A stretch of 64,000 nucleotides of DNA from Hemicordylus capensis (Eukaryota > Chordata > Lepidosauria > Squamata > Cordylidae). Each line of letters begins with the position of its first letter. Within the stretch, counting starts at the first letter, position 1. The notes below the pieces were generated by a model. The model was not told where the DNA came from. It made no database searches and saw only the letters and a list, made by a program, of their open reading frames with translations. Positions 1 to 12,000 of the stretch are shown in pieces. The position numbers were made by a program, and so were the translations under genes. The stretch spans positions 16,511,320-16,575,319 of the forward strand of contig NC_069670.1 in NCBI RefSeq assembly GCF_027244095.1, written 5' to 3'.

Positions 1-3000
1 CCCGGGTGTCCTGCGGCTGCGCTTTCCGCTTCTTTTGCTGGGGGAGGAGGGAAGAGAGGGTGGTCAGAGCACTCCCCAGCTGGGCTGGAGCCCTGGATCC
101 TGTTTTGTACACACAGGGGAACGTTCTCCCACGCCGCCCCAAACCTGCTGTGGTCTCCCCGCTTCCTAGCCACCACACCCTGCTTCCCACCAGCCATGCA
201 AGAGCACCTCCTCTCCCCTAGATCATCACGGGTTGCATCCTGGACACCCTTTGGGTCCTTGGTCCCTCCGCCTGACCTTCCCGCCCTCAGTTCCTGGCTG
301 GAGGCGACTCACTTCTGCCTGCCTGCTTTCCCCAGCCCGCCCCTTCCTTCAGCCACGCCCCCCCACTTCCTGCCAAGGATCCAGAGCTTCTCCTGCGGTC
401 GGACAGCTGCGTGGAGAAGCCGACAGAGAGCCGGGCCCACCAATTCTGGCTAATCCGGACCGTCTCAGGGGAGGGATGCTCAGATCAATTTCTGGCAACG
501 TCCCCCCGCCTTGAGACGGAAAAGAGGGGGATAACGTTGCCGCCCTGACAGCTTTCTCTGTGCCTATCCCTACCCCGCAGCCATGAGGGTAAAACCAAAG
601 TCATTTTTGCCCAGAGGAAAAAGGACCAGGGCAAGCGTCTGGATGAACAAATTCTGACAGGGGAACCAACACACCCCGATGGAGTCGTGCTCAATCGGCG
701 GAGTCATCGTTGGAGGACATCCCTGCCCATTCTCGTTCCCGTTCCCTTTGACGACATCGATACAGATTGACAGCCGTCGCTGTGTTTTTTCAAACTTTTA
801 AACGCTTTTAAAAGACTTTTGCAGATGTGGCCGCTACAGGCCTGGCCGTCAGGAGGAGGAGAAGAGCATGAGAACGCCCTGAAAGCCTTGCAATGCAATC
901 ACCTCTTTTGCTCAAAAGCCCAATGAACCTTCATCTCGCCCCGCCCCGCATCGTATCGTATGTAAAAATCGTATCGTATCATATGTAAAAATCGTATCGT
1001 ATGTAAAAATCGTATCGTATGTAAAAATGGTGCCAACCACCCCAGCCGGACCATTACTGTCTCAACACTGGCTCCCCACCTGCCCCACAGCGGCCACCCT
1101 TTGGGGCTGATCCTCCCCAACATGCTCCTGGCTAGGAGTCGGGGCCACATATACCTTTCCGACTCCCAAGCCAGCCTCACCTTCTGCTTGGCGGCGTGTT
1201 CGGCCACCATGTCGCTGAAGTCCTCCTTCTCCACCTGGGCCTGCTGCTCCCGCACGTGCTCCTCGTACTTCTGGGTCATGGCCATGGGGTCCAGCTCCAG
1301 CTCCTCGGGGGCCAGGGCCACCTCCACCCCCTGGATCTCCGGCACCGGCCCTTTGCGGCTCATCACCTGCAAGCAAATACCGGGAGGGAGGGGGAGTCAA
1401 GTGGGGAGACCCAGGGCAGGGATGCTGCAGGGAGAAGGGCTTCACGCACAGACAGTGCTGCCTAGTGGCCTTCGGTTGTCAAATCAGTGGAAGGAGAGCA
1501 TTGCTGCCCACCCCCACATCATAGGAAGCTGCTGAATACAGAGTCAGACCCATGGTCCACCTAGATCTGCACTGATTGTCTGCACTGACCGGCAGCAGTT
1601 CTCCAGGAGTTCGGGAAGGAATTCTTCCTTCCAGAAAAAAATGTTCAGATATTGCTATAATGCCCATCATCCTCAGCTACAACTGGATGGCTTTAAGAGG
1701 GGTTTGGATAACTTCCGGGAGGAGAGGTCTATTATCGACGGCTACTAGCCTGTGGGCTACAGGCCACCTCCAGGAGGCCTCCAGGGAAGCAGCAGCAGGA
1801 GAGAGGGCATGACCTGTGGGCTTCCCCAACGGCACCTGGTGGGCCACTGTGTGGAACAGGACGCTGGACTAGATGGGCCTCCTTGGGCCGGATCCAGCTG
1901 GGCCGTTCTTATGTTCAGGATCGGGACCTACAGCACAATGAACGGTGTCCTCTTGCTACGACGGAGCAACCCAGCTGGGACACGGCCCTGGGACCGACTT
2001 CGCCGCCGGCTGGGCCCTACCACCCCACATCTGGCTTCCACCAGGCCTGCTCTGGAGTGCCAGTCAAGCCACTCCTGCTGCTTGGCGCACAAGGCCGAGC
2101 CGAACCCCGACCCAACGTACCGTCGTCATGTCGTAGATGTGGGTGGAGCCCATCATGGCCCCGCCCACCGTCGCCGTCCTCTTCTCCGGCAGCACCATGA
2201 AAAGCTGGGGCGTCTCGCTGCTGCAGGGGACAAGCGGGGAGAAGGGAAATGCGTCATGGGAGTGGGTGGAGAGACGCGGCCGAGCACCAAGCCGCTGCTC
2301 TTGGCCAGCGTTCCCTGTAGCAGGGATTCCCAAGAGTTGGCGGCAAGTATGGCCATCTTTCCTCAGCCAAAGACCCTGCAGTGGGGAATGATGGGAGGTG
2401 TAGTCCACAGGGAAGGCTGCTCCAGCCCTGGAGGCTTCCGACATATTAAGCACGCCCTCTGCCGTGGAGCGAGGGGTCTCGGATCGTACGACTCGTCACT
2501 AGGGGTCTCGTATCGGATAGCTAGGGGTTTCGGATCGGACGACCCGTCACTGAAGTCTTAACACAGGACAGAGGATGGAGTTTCCCCAGAATATCCTCTG
2601 CCTTGTGTACAGTATCTCTGGGGCATCGACGGCTGGAGAGAGACCAGCCCTGGTCAAAGCTGAGTCTTTGCTCCCAGAAGGAGGTCTGTCCGTCCATCAG
2701 TTCCCCACAGGAGACTGGGGTTGGGGAGAAGAACAAGGCCGCCACTCACCCGTCCATGGCCTCCTCGATCTTCTTTTTCCGCAACTCGATGAGTTCAGGA
2801 GTCTCCATGCCAGCAGGCACCGAGGAGAAGCCACCAGGAGTGATCAGGCCGCTGGTGAAAGAGCAGAAGCAGGGATCAGACTCACAGGCACGGCGGAGGA
2901 AGCTGCCCAATACTGAGTCAAGCCCTTCGGTTCATCTAGCTCAGTACCACCTACACTGACTGGCAGCGGCTCTCCGAGGTTTTAGGCAGGAGTCTCTCCC

Positions 3001-6000
3001 AGCCCTACCTGGAGATGCTGCCAGGGATGGAACCTGGGCCCTTCTGCAAGCAAAGCGGATGCTCAACCGCTGAGTTACAGCCACCCCTCTCCCCGCCCCA
3101 GGTGGCATCCGTGGCTCTCCCATCCAGGCACTGACCACACCAAGACCTGCTTAGCTCCAAGCAAGGTGGCTGTATCGCGTGCCTTTAGGCCAGGGCTGCT
3201 CAACTTCGGCCCTCCGGCGGCTTTGGGACTACAACTCCCATCATCCCCAGCCACAGCGGCCAATAGTCAGGGATGATGGGTGTTGTAGACCGACATCTGC
3301 AGGGGGTGCAAAACTAAGCAGCCCTGACCTAGCCCAATCCTAGCTGTGCCCCCCGGCCCCCGCCCATCCCTACCTGAACCAGGAGACCCCAACCTCAGGG
3401 CAGAAGTCAATCTGGCACGAGAAGCGGTCCCTACCTGTCCGCCGGGGTGATGAAACCCGTTTCGTCAGGTTTCTCTTCATCGCTCTCTTCCTCCTCTTCC
3501 TCCTCAGAAGACTCCTCGTCCGAGGGCTCCAGTTCCCCCCACGGGGTCCGGTCGATCTCCTCCTCCTCCGTCTTGGTCTGAGGGGACGGAGAGGTGAGCG
3601 TGTCTGATGGTGCCCAACGGCACCTCACCAGGGATGCTCTAAACCAGGCTCTCTCAAGCGTGGGTCTCAAATGTTGTGGGACTACAAACCCCATCGCCCC
3701 CTGCCGCCACCGCAGGGAGTGATGGGAGTTGTAGTCCAACACCACTTGGCAGACCCACGGCTGAGCTCCCCTGCTTAAAGCAAGTCAACAAGCCATGACC
3801 TAGGAGTCTTGCCAGCCCGCCACCAAGACTCCGATACGTACCTGGAATTCAGCCGCGTTGGTGCCGAAGACGTCCCCGTAGAGAGGCTTCCCTGTCTCGT
3901 CCACGGGGGGCTTGCCCCAGCCCCCAGCATGGTACCCGAAGGAGCAGCCCTGGAGAAGAGGGTGAAGCAGAAGAGATACTTGCTGGCTTATTCAACAGGA
4001 TAGGAGGCGCTCGGAAGGAAACCCTTTCCCCCCCGCTCTCTTTGTGCCCAGTGGAATCTGTTCGGAAAAGCAGGCGGGCAGTCCGCAGAACCCAGCTGGC
4101 CCTCCTTGCTTTCGGAGGGCCACCTCTCTTCTAGCACGTGGGAGCCAGATCCCCAGAAGTTCATGCTAGAAAGGAGTCTAGATTGTGCCAACGCCGGGCC
4201 TGCTCAGGGTGCTCAGAGACATTTACTCTAGGAGGGAGCCACAGCTCAGCGGAAGAGCATCTCCTCTGCAGGCAGAAAGGCCCCGAGTCCAGCCCCCGGC
4301 AGCATCTCCAGGCAGGGCTGGGAAGGACTCCCGCCCGAAACCCTGAAGAGCTGCCAGTCAGTGTGGGCAGATTTGGGCAAGACGGAGCAGTGGTCGGACT
4401 CCGCAGACAGCGGCTTCCCGCAGCACGATGGACTCACCTCCGGGATAGGGGAGTTCAAGCCCGGAATCTTCAGGTTGGGGTAGGAGGGCGGCGGGCCGTA
4501 GCGCTGCATGGCAATCAGCCACGGAGGCGGGACTTTGTGTGCATTCTGGGGGCAGGGAAGAGACAGCGGCCACATCGTGAGCCCCCAAATACTCACGCAT
4601 TACCGACCGGATCCCCTCCCGGCCCAGTCTCAAACCCGACAAGACCTCACTGCAAGCCCGCCTCCCTTATTCTCACACCCCTGCCTACTGCTACAATCTT
4701 CCCCTGCCCCACACCTCCCAGCGTTTGTGACCTGCCCCACACCTACCCCTCCGGCTGCCAAATATCCGGAGATATATTGACACACACGCTTCAACTTATC
4801 TCAAGGGTTCCCCCATGTTGGCAGTGCTCCCTGTGACAGGGTTTCTCAGGTGTTGTCGACTACAACTCCCATCATCCCCAACCAAAAAGCTACTGCTGCT
4901 GGGGATGATGGGAGTTGTAGTCAACAGCACCTGGGAAATCCCTGTCACGGGGGGCACTGCCGTTCAGGGTGGGCTAAAAATAAAATAAAGCAGGTTGAGA
5001 GTTTTTTTAAAAAATCACACTTAACTGACATGCTTTCTAAACAACGTTTTCACACTCCTGCATGTGCTAAAAAAGGGGAATTTGTGGAGGAATCCAGCAC
5101 TTTGGGGTAGGCCCACAGCCAGCCTAGAAGTTAGGCGGGGGTTGTAAAAAAATGGTTTGTTTGTTATCATCTTAGACTCTCCAATATAGCACTTAAAAAA
5201 AAATTTGTTTGCAAAAGCGGGTGGGGGGGAGAGAAAAGGGCAGGGGCCCACCCTAGCCGCCCCCCGCTGTTTTGAGGGGCCTGGAGAATTGCACTCGCAT
5301 CCCACCCTCCTCCTCCACCTGCAACGTCTCACCTGGTGATGCCACCAAACATCATCTGAGCACAGCTCCGTAAACTAATCGGGCAAGTGTGTCAAACACA
5401 CCCCACCTCCCCATCTCCGATGCCCGGCAGGTGGCAAGCCAGATGCAAGCAGCACTGGCCGCTGGAGACTTTCCAACTGGGTCGACCTCACATCCAGAAC
5501 GTGAGGGGGACGGGGGACCTACAATTCCCAGCACTTGGTGCGCCTGGCGTGCAGCCATCTCAATGTGCCAGGCATCAAGGAGGAGGGAGAGAGGGAGGGA
5601 GAGAGAGGGGGAGAGGAAGGGAGGGAGAGAGGGAAGAGGAAGAGAGAGGGGGAAGAGAGAGGGAGGGAGAGGGAGAGAGAGGGAGAGAGAGAGGGAGAGG
5701 AAGGGAGGAAGAGAGGGGGGGAGAGGGAGAGAGAGGGAGGGAGGGAGGGAGAGAGGGAGAGTGGGAGAGAGGTCCCTCCACTCTACTGCCTCTACCAGAG
5801 AAGCAAAATAAATTGGGGGGTGGGGGGAGAGCAGGTAAATGAGAAGATGTTTGGAGTGGGAGTGGGGATTACAAGAAGAACTGGATCTGCTCAGAGATTT
5901 CACTGAAGGCCCCAGCAGCTTCTAAACAGGCGTGGAATCTGATTTTGGAGGTTGCTACTGGTCAGTGACTAGTAAGCGATTCATTTCGGAGGCAGTGCAA

Positions 6001-9000
6001 CCTGTTTTCTGAGTTGGGGGGGGGATGTCGTTCTGAGCCCAGCTGTGCGTCTGTGGGGACTGCCCACAACTAGTTTGGCCTCCAGTCCTATGGACAAGAG
6101 CCCACCACTCACTGCCCCCCAGGCAGAGGCCCAGACCAGCCTGCCACCGGGCCTCGCATCACCCCACTCACCGGCCCCACGGGCATCCCTAGGGCGATGC
6201 GCAGCTCATCCGACAGGTCCCCGGGCTTCTTCTCCTTCAGCCGCGTCTCAAACTCCTTGCCCTGACGGGGAAGCGGAGGGGAGTCAGCCAACGCCAGGCC
6301 GGGACCGTGCCCCCTCCCCAACGTCCCTGCAGGCGGGAGAAAGCCCGGCCCCCTGACCTCGTAATACAGGTCCCCGTGGATCGTCAGCTTCGGCTTGGTC
6401 TGCCACTTGAAGAAGGCGTCATGCAGCTTCTGGTAGTCAATGTCAATCTTGCCCATCTTGGGGCGAACCTTCTCCCTCATCTTGGACTTCATGGTCTTCT
6501 GCTCCTCCTGGAAGGGAAAGGAAGCGAGAAAAACCAGGCCCAGTCTCACGGATCGATTCGGGCCGCCGGGCCGATTCGGGCCGCTCACGATAGGAAGGAA
6601 CGGTTGCCGGTGACCTCCAGTCACGCCGCTCAGCCCAGCCTAGCATCCTCCTCGGAAGCTGTTCCTGGTGCCTCCCTTGAGTTTCCTTTTGGACTGTGAG
6701 CCCCTTTGGGGCAGGGAACCCTCTTCAGGCCCTCTTGGGGCACACAGTTTGGAAACCCCTCCCGGCTAATTGGGACAAGAGCTAGTTTTTAGAGTGGTGA
6801 CTCTCTCGCATACAGCGGGGGCCAGCCTCTTTCCGAGCGGCTGTTGCTGGCGTCTCCCTTGGATTTCCTTTTAGACTTGGGGGCAGGGAACCCTTTTGTC
6901 TTTCCTCTTGTGAGGTAAAACTGTTTCGGGAACCTTCCCCCCTGAAGAGCAGAGTGGACAGGTGCTACATAAATCATAAATGAGCTCCCCACCTCCGGCA
7001 AAGGTCCACTTCGTTAAGCGGCCCCCGGCTCACTGGGCCAAGGCGGTCCCAGCCTGCTCAAAATGGCGGCTCTTTTCTACTTAGCCGAGGGAGAGCAACT
7101 GCCCCTATTCCGCCCAGCACAGCATCCTTCCTGGTGGCTGTGCCTGGTGACTCCCTTGGGTCTCCTTTTAGACTCTGAGGCAGGCAGCCATTTTGTCTCT
7201 CCTTTTGTGAGGTAAACGGGTTGGGGGACTCTCCCCCTTGAAAAGCGAAGGGGCGGTAGGTCAGCCTCATTAAGTGGCCCCTGCTCTCTGGGCCAAGGGG
7301 GGCTTTCTCAAAATGCCGGCTCTCCTCTACTTAGCTGAGGGAGAACAACGGTCCTCATTCAGCCCAGCACAGCATCCTCCCAGGTGAACAGAGGAAGGTC
7401 CAACCCCTCTTTGTGTAAAAGCTCTGGAGCACAGGAAGCCACCTTATACCAAAACAGACCCTTGACCCATCTAGCTCAGTATTGTCTACACAGGCTGGCA
7501 GCGGCTTCTCCAAGGTTGCAGGCAGGAATCTCTCTCAGCCCTATTTTGGAGATGCTGCCAGGGAGGGGACTTGGAACCTTTTTCTGCTCTTCCCAGAGCG
7601 GCTCCATCCCCAAAGAAGGGGAATCTCTTGCAGTGCTCACACTTCTAGTCTCCCATTCAGATGCAACCAGGGCAGACCCTGCTTAGCTAAGAGGACCAGT
7701 CCTGCTTGCTACCCCAAGGCCAGCTCTCCTCTCCTGGTGGCTGTGGCTGGTGTCTCCCTTGGTTTTCCTTTTAGACTCTGAGGCAGGGCGTCATTTTGCC
7801 TTTCCTCTTGTGAGGCACAGCGCCCCACAGTAAGTGGGGTAAAGGAACCGCCGTCCTACCTTTTCCTGCAGGGCCTCTCTCATCTCCTGGATCCCCGTGC
7901 GCTTGATGAACTCGGGCAGTTCGAAGGGAGGCTTCTCGATGCCCCTCTTCCCCTGCAGGTATTTGCGTTTGAAGCACCAGTGCCGGGGGACCGGGACCGA
8001 GTTGCGGGTGGCCTTCAGATGGACTAGCAGCTTGGGGTCTTGGGCTGTCACGTCGTGCATCTCCACCACGTCAGGCCGGGCCACGAGCTGTGGGGGACAC
8101 GGGGCAGAGGAAGTAGGCCGGTCCCTCTGATATGGAGCTGCCCCCTTGAACCAATTCCCCACCCCACCCCCATTTCCCAAGCATCCAGTCTTTATATGGT
8201 GGCACTCACCCATATAAAGACTGAGGTCTAACAAGCATGATTCAGTTAGGACTTTATAGCCAAGACTCACAAAGGTTTGGCCCTGAGCTCAACGCCAGAA
8301 ATGGAAGGGTCCTTGAAGGTCTTCTAGTCTGACCCAAGACAGATGGCTATCCAGACCCAGGCAGACTCTTCCACTGTAAAGCAGCGCTTAAGATTTGGGC
8401 TCAAAAGAACGTCTGAGCACATACAGAGTACCTTGCCCTCACTTTCAAGTAACCCCACCCAACCCACACACAGCATGATCAGGTGGGAAATCCGGACCAC
8501 GGGGTGCAGCGTCAGGGCAGGCTTGAGCCCCAGCACTGGTCTGGATCCGGCCCCAGAAGTCACAGGCAAAGCCTTTGGACACCTAGTTTTTAGTTTTTAA
8601 TTTTTCATTGGGGTACCTTGGAGGTCATTTAGTCCAACCCCCAATCAGAGCAGGAAACGTTTCACTTTATAAACCAACAATCCCACTGAGATACCCTCAA
8701 ACCAGTGAAGAAAAGAAGTGCTGAGAGAGGGAAAGAGAGAAAGAACCGACAAGAAGGGAGCCCCCAGAGAGCCTACAAGAGGAAGGCAGGCTTCCAATGC
8801 CTCTCCACGTGTTAATCAACTGCAACCACCCGCCATAACCAGCAGACACACAACCAATCCGCCGTACCTGCTTGAGCTCAGCCACGGTAAAGCGGTTCAT
8901 GCGTCGCAGCTTCTTCTTGGACAGTTTGGGGGCTTCGGGCTTCTTCTCCTGAAGAGACCACGATACACTGTCATTCCCGCTCTTTTCCGTTATGTACGTT

Positions 9001-12000
9001 TCGCTGGGAATGCCTTACGGGACCCCCACCAGCGGTTCTCTGGAACCCACAAGCAGTCCCTCCGGCCTGCCTCCGAAAGCTCCAAGGGGGAGCCGTGAGG
9101 GCAATTCCCGCCCACCCCTCCATTGGTATCCAGCCATCCGACACTGGGGAGATTTCGTAATCCTCTATCAAGGGCGGCTGCCACAAGCATACAGGTCTGA
9201 AGAAAACAATCCCCCTGGGACACAGAGGGAGGTCAAAGGCTCCTCCCCAGCAAGGGCACACCTGGAGGGACCCACCTGCTCGTCATCGGAGCTGTCATCG
9301 CTGTCCTTCAGCTCCTCCTCAAAGCCCTTCTTCTTGGGGGCTGCTGAACTGGCCACTTTGTCCGCCTTCTCGGGCTCCTTCTCCTTGTCCTTCTTCACGT
9401 CGTCCGTCAGCTGCCGAGAGGAAAGGGCGCGTCAGGACAGGGGCCCACCCAGACGGCCATGCCTTGAACTCTCAGAGAGAGGGAGACCGGAGACTGCCTC
9501 CTACTGAGTCAGGCCCTTGGTCCGTCTAGCTCAGTGCTGCCTGCTCTGACCGGCAGGGGCTCTCCAAGGTTTCGGGCAAGAGTCTTTCCCAAGGCCTAGC
9601 TGGCGATGCTGCCAGGGACTGAACCTGGGGCCTTCTGCATGCAAAGCAGGTGCTCTGCCATTGAGCCAGGGCTGTTCAACTTCAGCCCTCCTGCAGAGGT
9701 AGGCCTGCAACTCCCACAATCCCTACTGGCCCCTGTGGCTAGGGATTATGGGAGCTGTAGTCCAAAAGCAGCTGGGGAGGGGCAAAGTTGAGTAGGCCTG
9801 TACTGAACTATGGCCCCATCCCCGATAACTGCTTCTCTGCATCTCCAGTGCTTGACTAACAAGCAGAAGGTTGAGGGTTCAAATCCCCGCTGGTACTAGA
9901 TCGGGCAGCAGCGATCTAGGAAGATGCTGAACGGCATCATCTCATACTGCGCGGGAGGAGGCCATGGGAAACCCCTCCAGCATTCTACCGAAAGGAAACC
10001 ACAGGGCTCTGTGGGTGCCAGGAGTCGAAACCAACTTGACGGCACCCTTTACCTTGACCTGACTCTTCACCACTAGCTTGGTTACCTGACTAAAGGACCA
10101 GTTAACACTCTGTTAACTGACCACATTGGCTCAAGCCACGGTTTCCTGAGTTTGGATGCAACAGGGAACTGCAGCTTATTCAAAATGGGAAGTGGACATT
10201 TTCAGTCTCCGGCCTTGCACACGGAAGAGGAAGAAGAGGAGGAGGAGGAGGAGGAGGAGGGGTGGTGTGCAAGGTCGAGGATCAGCTCACTGCCTCCGAG
10301 AAATATTGCCCCAGGAAGAAAGGTGGGCATCTGGCAGTCCAGATGCATCGCTGTGTCCCTAGGAGGGAGGCAGCAGGGCATTCCAATCGGCAGATCTCGG
10401 GTCCCAGCCCACCTTGAACGCCTCAAAGATCCTCTTGAAGAAAATGAAGTTGGGGTCATAGATCTCCGGCTCCTCCGTGACGTACTCGATCTCCACCGGG
10501 CCATCAGCCCCCGACTCCTCCCCTCGCCCCTCGCCGTCCTGGGAAGCCGGGCCCTCCTTCAGGGCCAGGCTTTGCTTCTTCTTCTTCTTCCGGTTCCGCC
10601 GCTTGCGGTTTTTCTGTGGGGGGGACAAGGGGACATCAGCTTGCTCTCTGGTGGGGCAGCCCCACTGCCCCAAATGCTCCAGAGTCCCCTCACCTCCTTC
10701 TTGGACAGAGCCAGTGCGTCGTCTTCAGCGTCTGAAATGCCCAGACCAGCCGACATCCTCAGCTCGGTCTCCATGTCGTCATCTACCGGAAAAGAGAGAT
10801 GTGTGAAGGGCTCAGCAGGGACACAGGGAGCTGCCTTGTACGGAGTCAGACCCTCGGTCCATCCCGCTCAGGATAGTCTGCACGAATTGGCAGCAGCTCT
10901 CTAAGGTTCAGGCAGGAGTCTCTCCCAGCCCTACTCGGAGATGGTGCCAGGGATCAAACCAGGGGACCTTCTGCGTGCAAGGCAGAGCTACAGCCCCATC
11001 CCCTTCTAATAAGCTGTCTTATACTGAGTCAGACCACTGATCCACCGAGGTCAGTACTGTCTGCACTAACTGGCAGCCGCTCTCTACGTTTTCAGGCCTG
11101 CCCAGAGATTACTTGTTACGGTTGAGAAATGGTTGCTGCCACTGGCATGTGGGCTTAACAAAACAAAACAAAAGACCAGGATCCCAATCTCACATTTGCA
11201 GCACGGCCACGGAACCCACACCACCGGGCCAGGAGCCGGGTACCTGTCATGCTGGGCACAGCCGTGAGCTCTTCCTGGCGGATCTCCTTCAGCTGGAGGA
11301 TCTTCTCCAGGGCCTGGGGAATCTTGGGGCCCACCCCGGAGTCATCCACCTGGACAACAAAGCAAGCCTGAAGAGACAGAATGGGCCTCATCCTGCCCCA
11401 GGGGGGGGAAGGCAAAAGTGGTGTTGGATATTGACAGTGAAAGCTTAAGTCTGTACAAAGGACATCAACCTGTTTTTGCCCAGACAGGTATATTTTGGCC
11501 AGGAAGCAGAAGGAAAGCATAAGCCAGTAGGGAGTGAGGGCAAAACGCATCCAGGGCAGAGGAGGCTGGGAAAGCCACACGGGGCTCTTTCTGCCACCGT
11601 GACAACATATCCCACCCAGTGTCTCCTGTAACAGGCATTCCCGGATCTTGTTGACTACAACTCCCATCATCCCCAGCCAAAGGCCACTGCAGCTGGGGAT
11701 GATGGGAGTTGTAGTCAACATCTGGGAGTCCCTGTGGCGAGGAACACTGCTCCCACCACTATCGGTGGTGATCCCAGACCGACTCTCTCAACAACCCGGA
11801 ACACGCCACACGGACAGCCCTGCCTGAGTCCAGCTCCTTGAACCAGCTCTCTTGCTGCCCAGAGGTCTTTCCCCATCACCCCACCCTAGGCCAAGAGTGC
11901 CGGCTCCATCCCCTCCCCACAACCAGCTGGATCGTGCCACCACCATGTTGAGTCTCCCACCCTCACGTAACCATCCTCACCTCACGACTGTCCTCTCCAG

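Noticed and set aside
1752-2561. 269-codon plus-strand open frame
   Set aside because: Spans an interspersed repeat and the antisense of SF3B2 exon 19; no family similarity.
4242-4310. tRNA-Ala-like sequence
   Set aside because: It is the head of a SINE with decayed stems and SINE body attached; not a tRNA gene. The same holds for 9640-9670, 10960-11000 and 21575-21620.
5352-5903. Open frames on both strands over the purine tract
   Set aside because: Low-complexity Ser/Pro/Leu or Arg/Glu/Gly translation of a (GGGA)n repeat.
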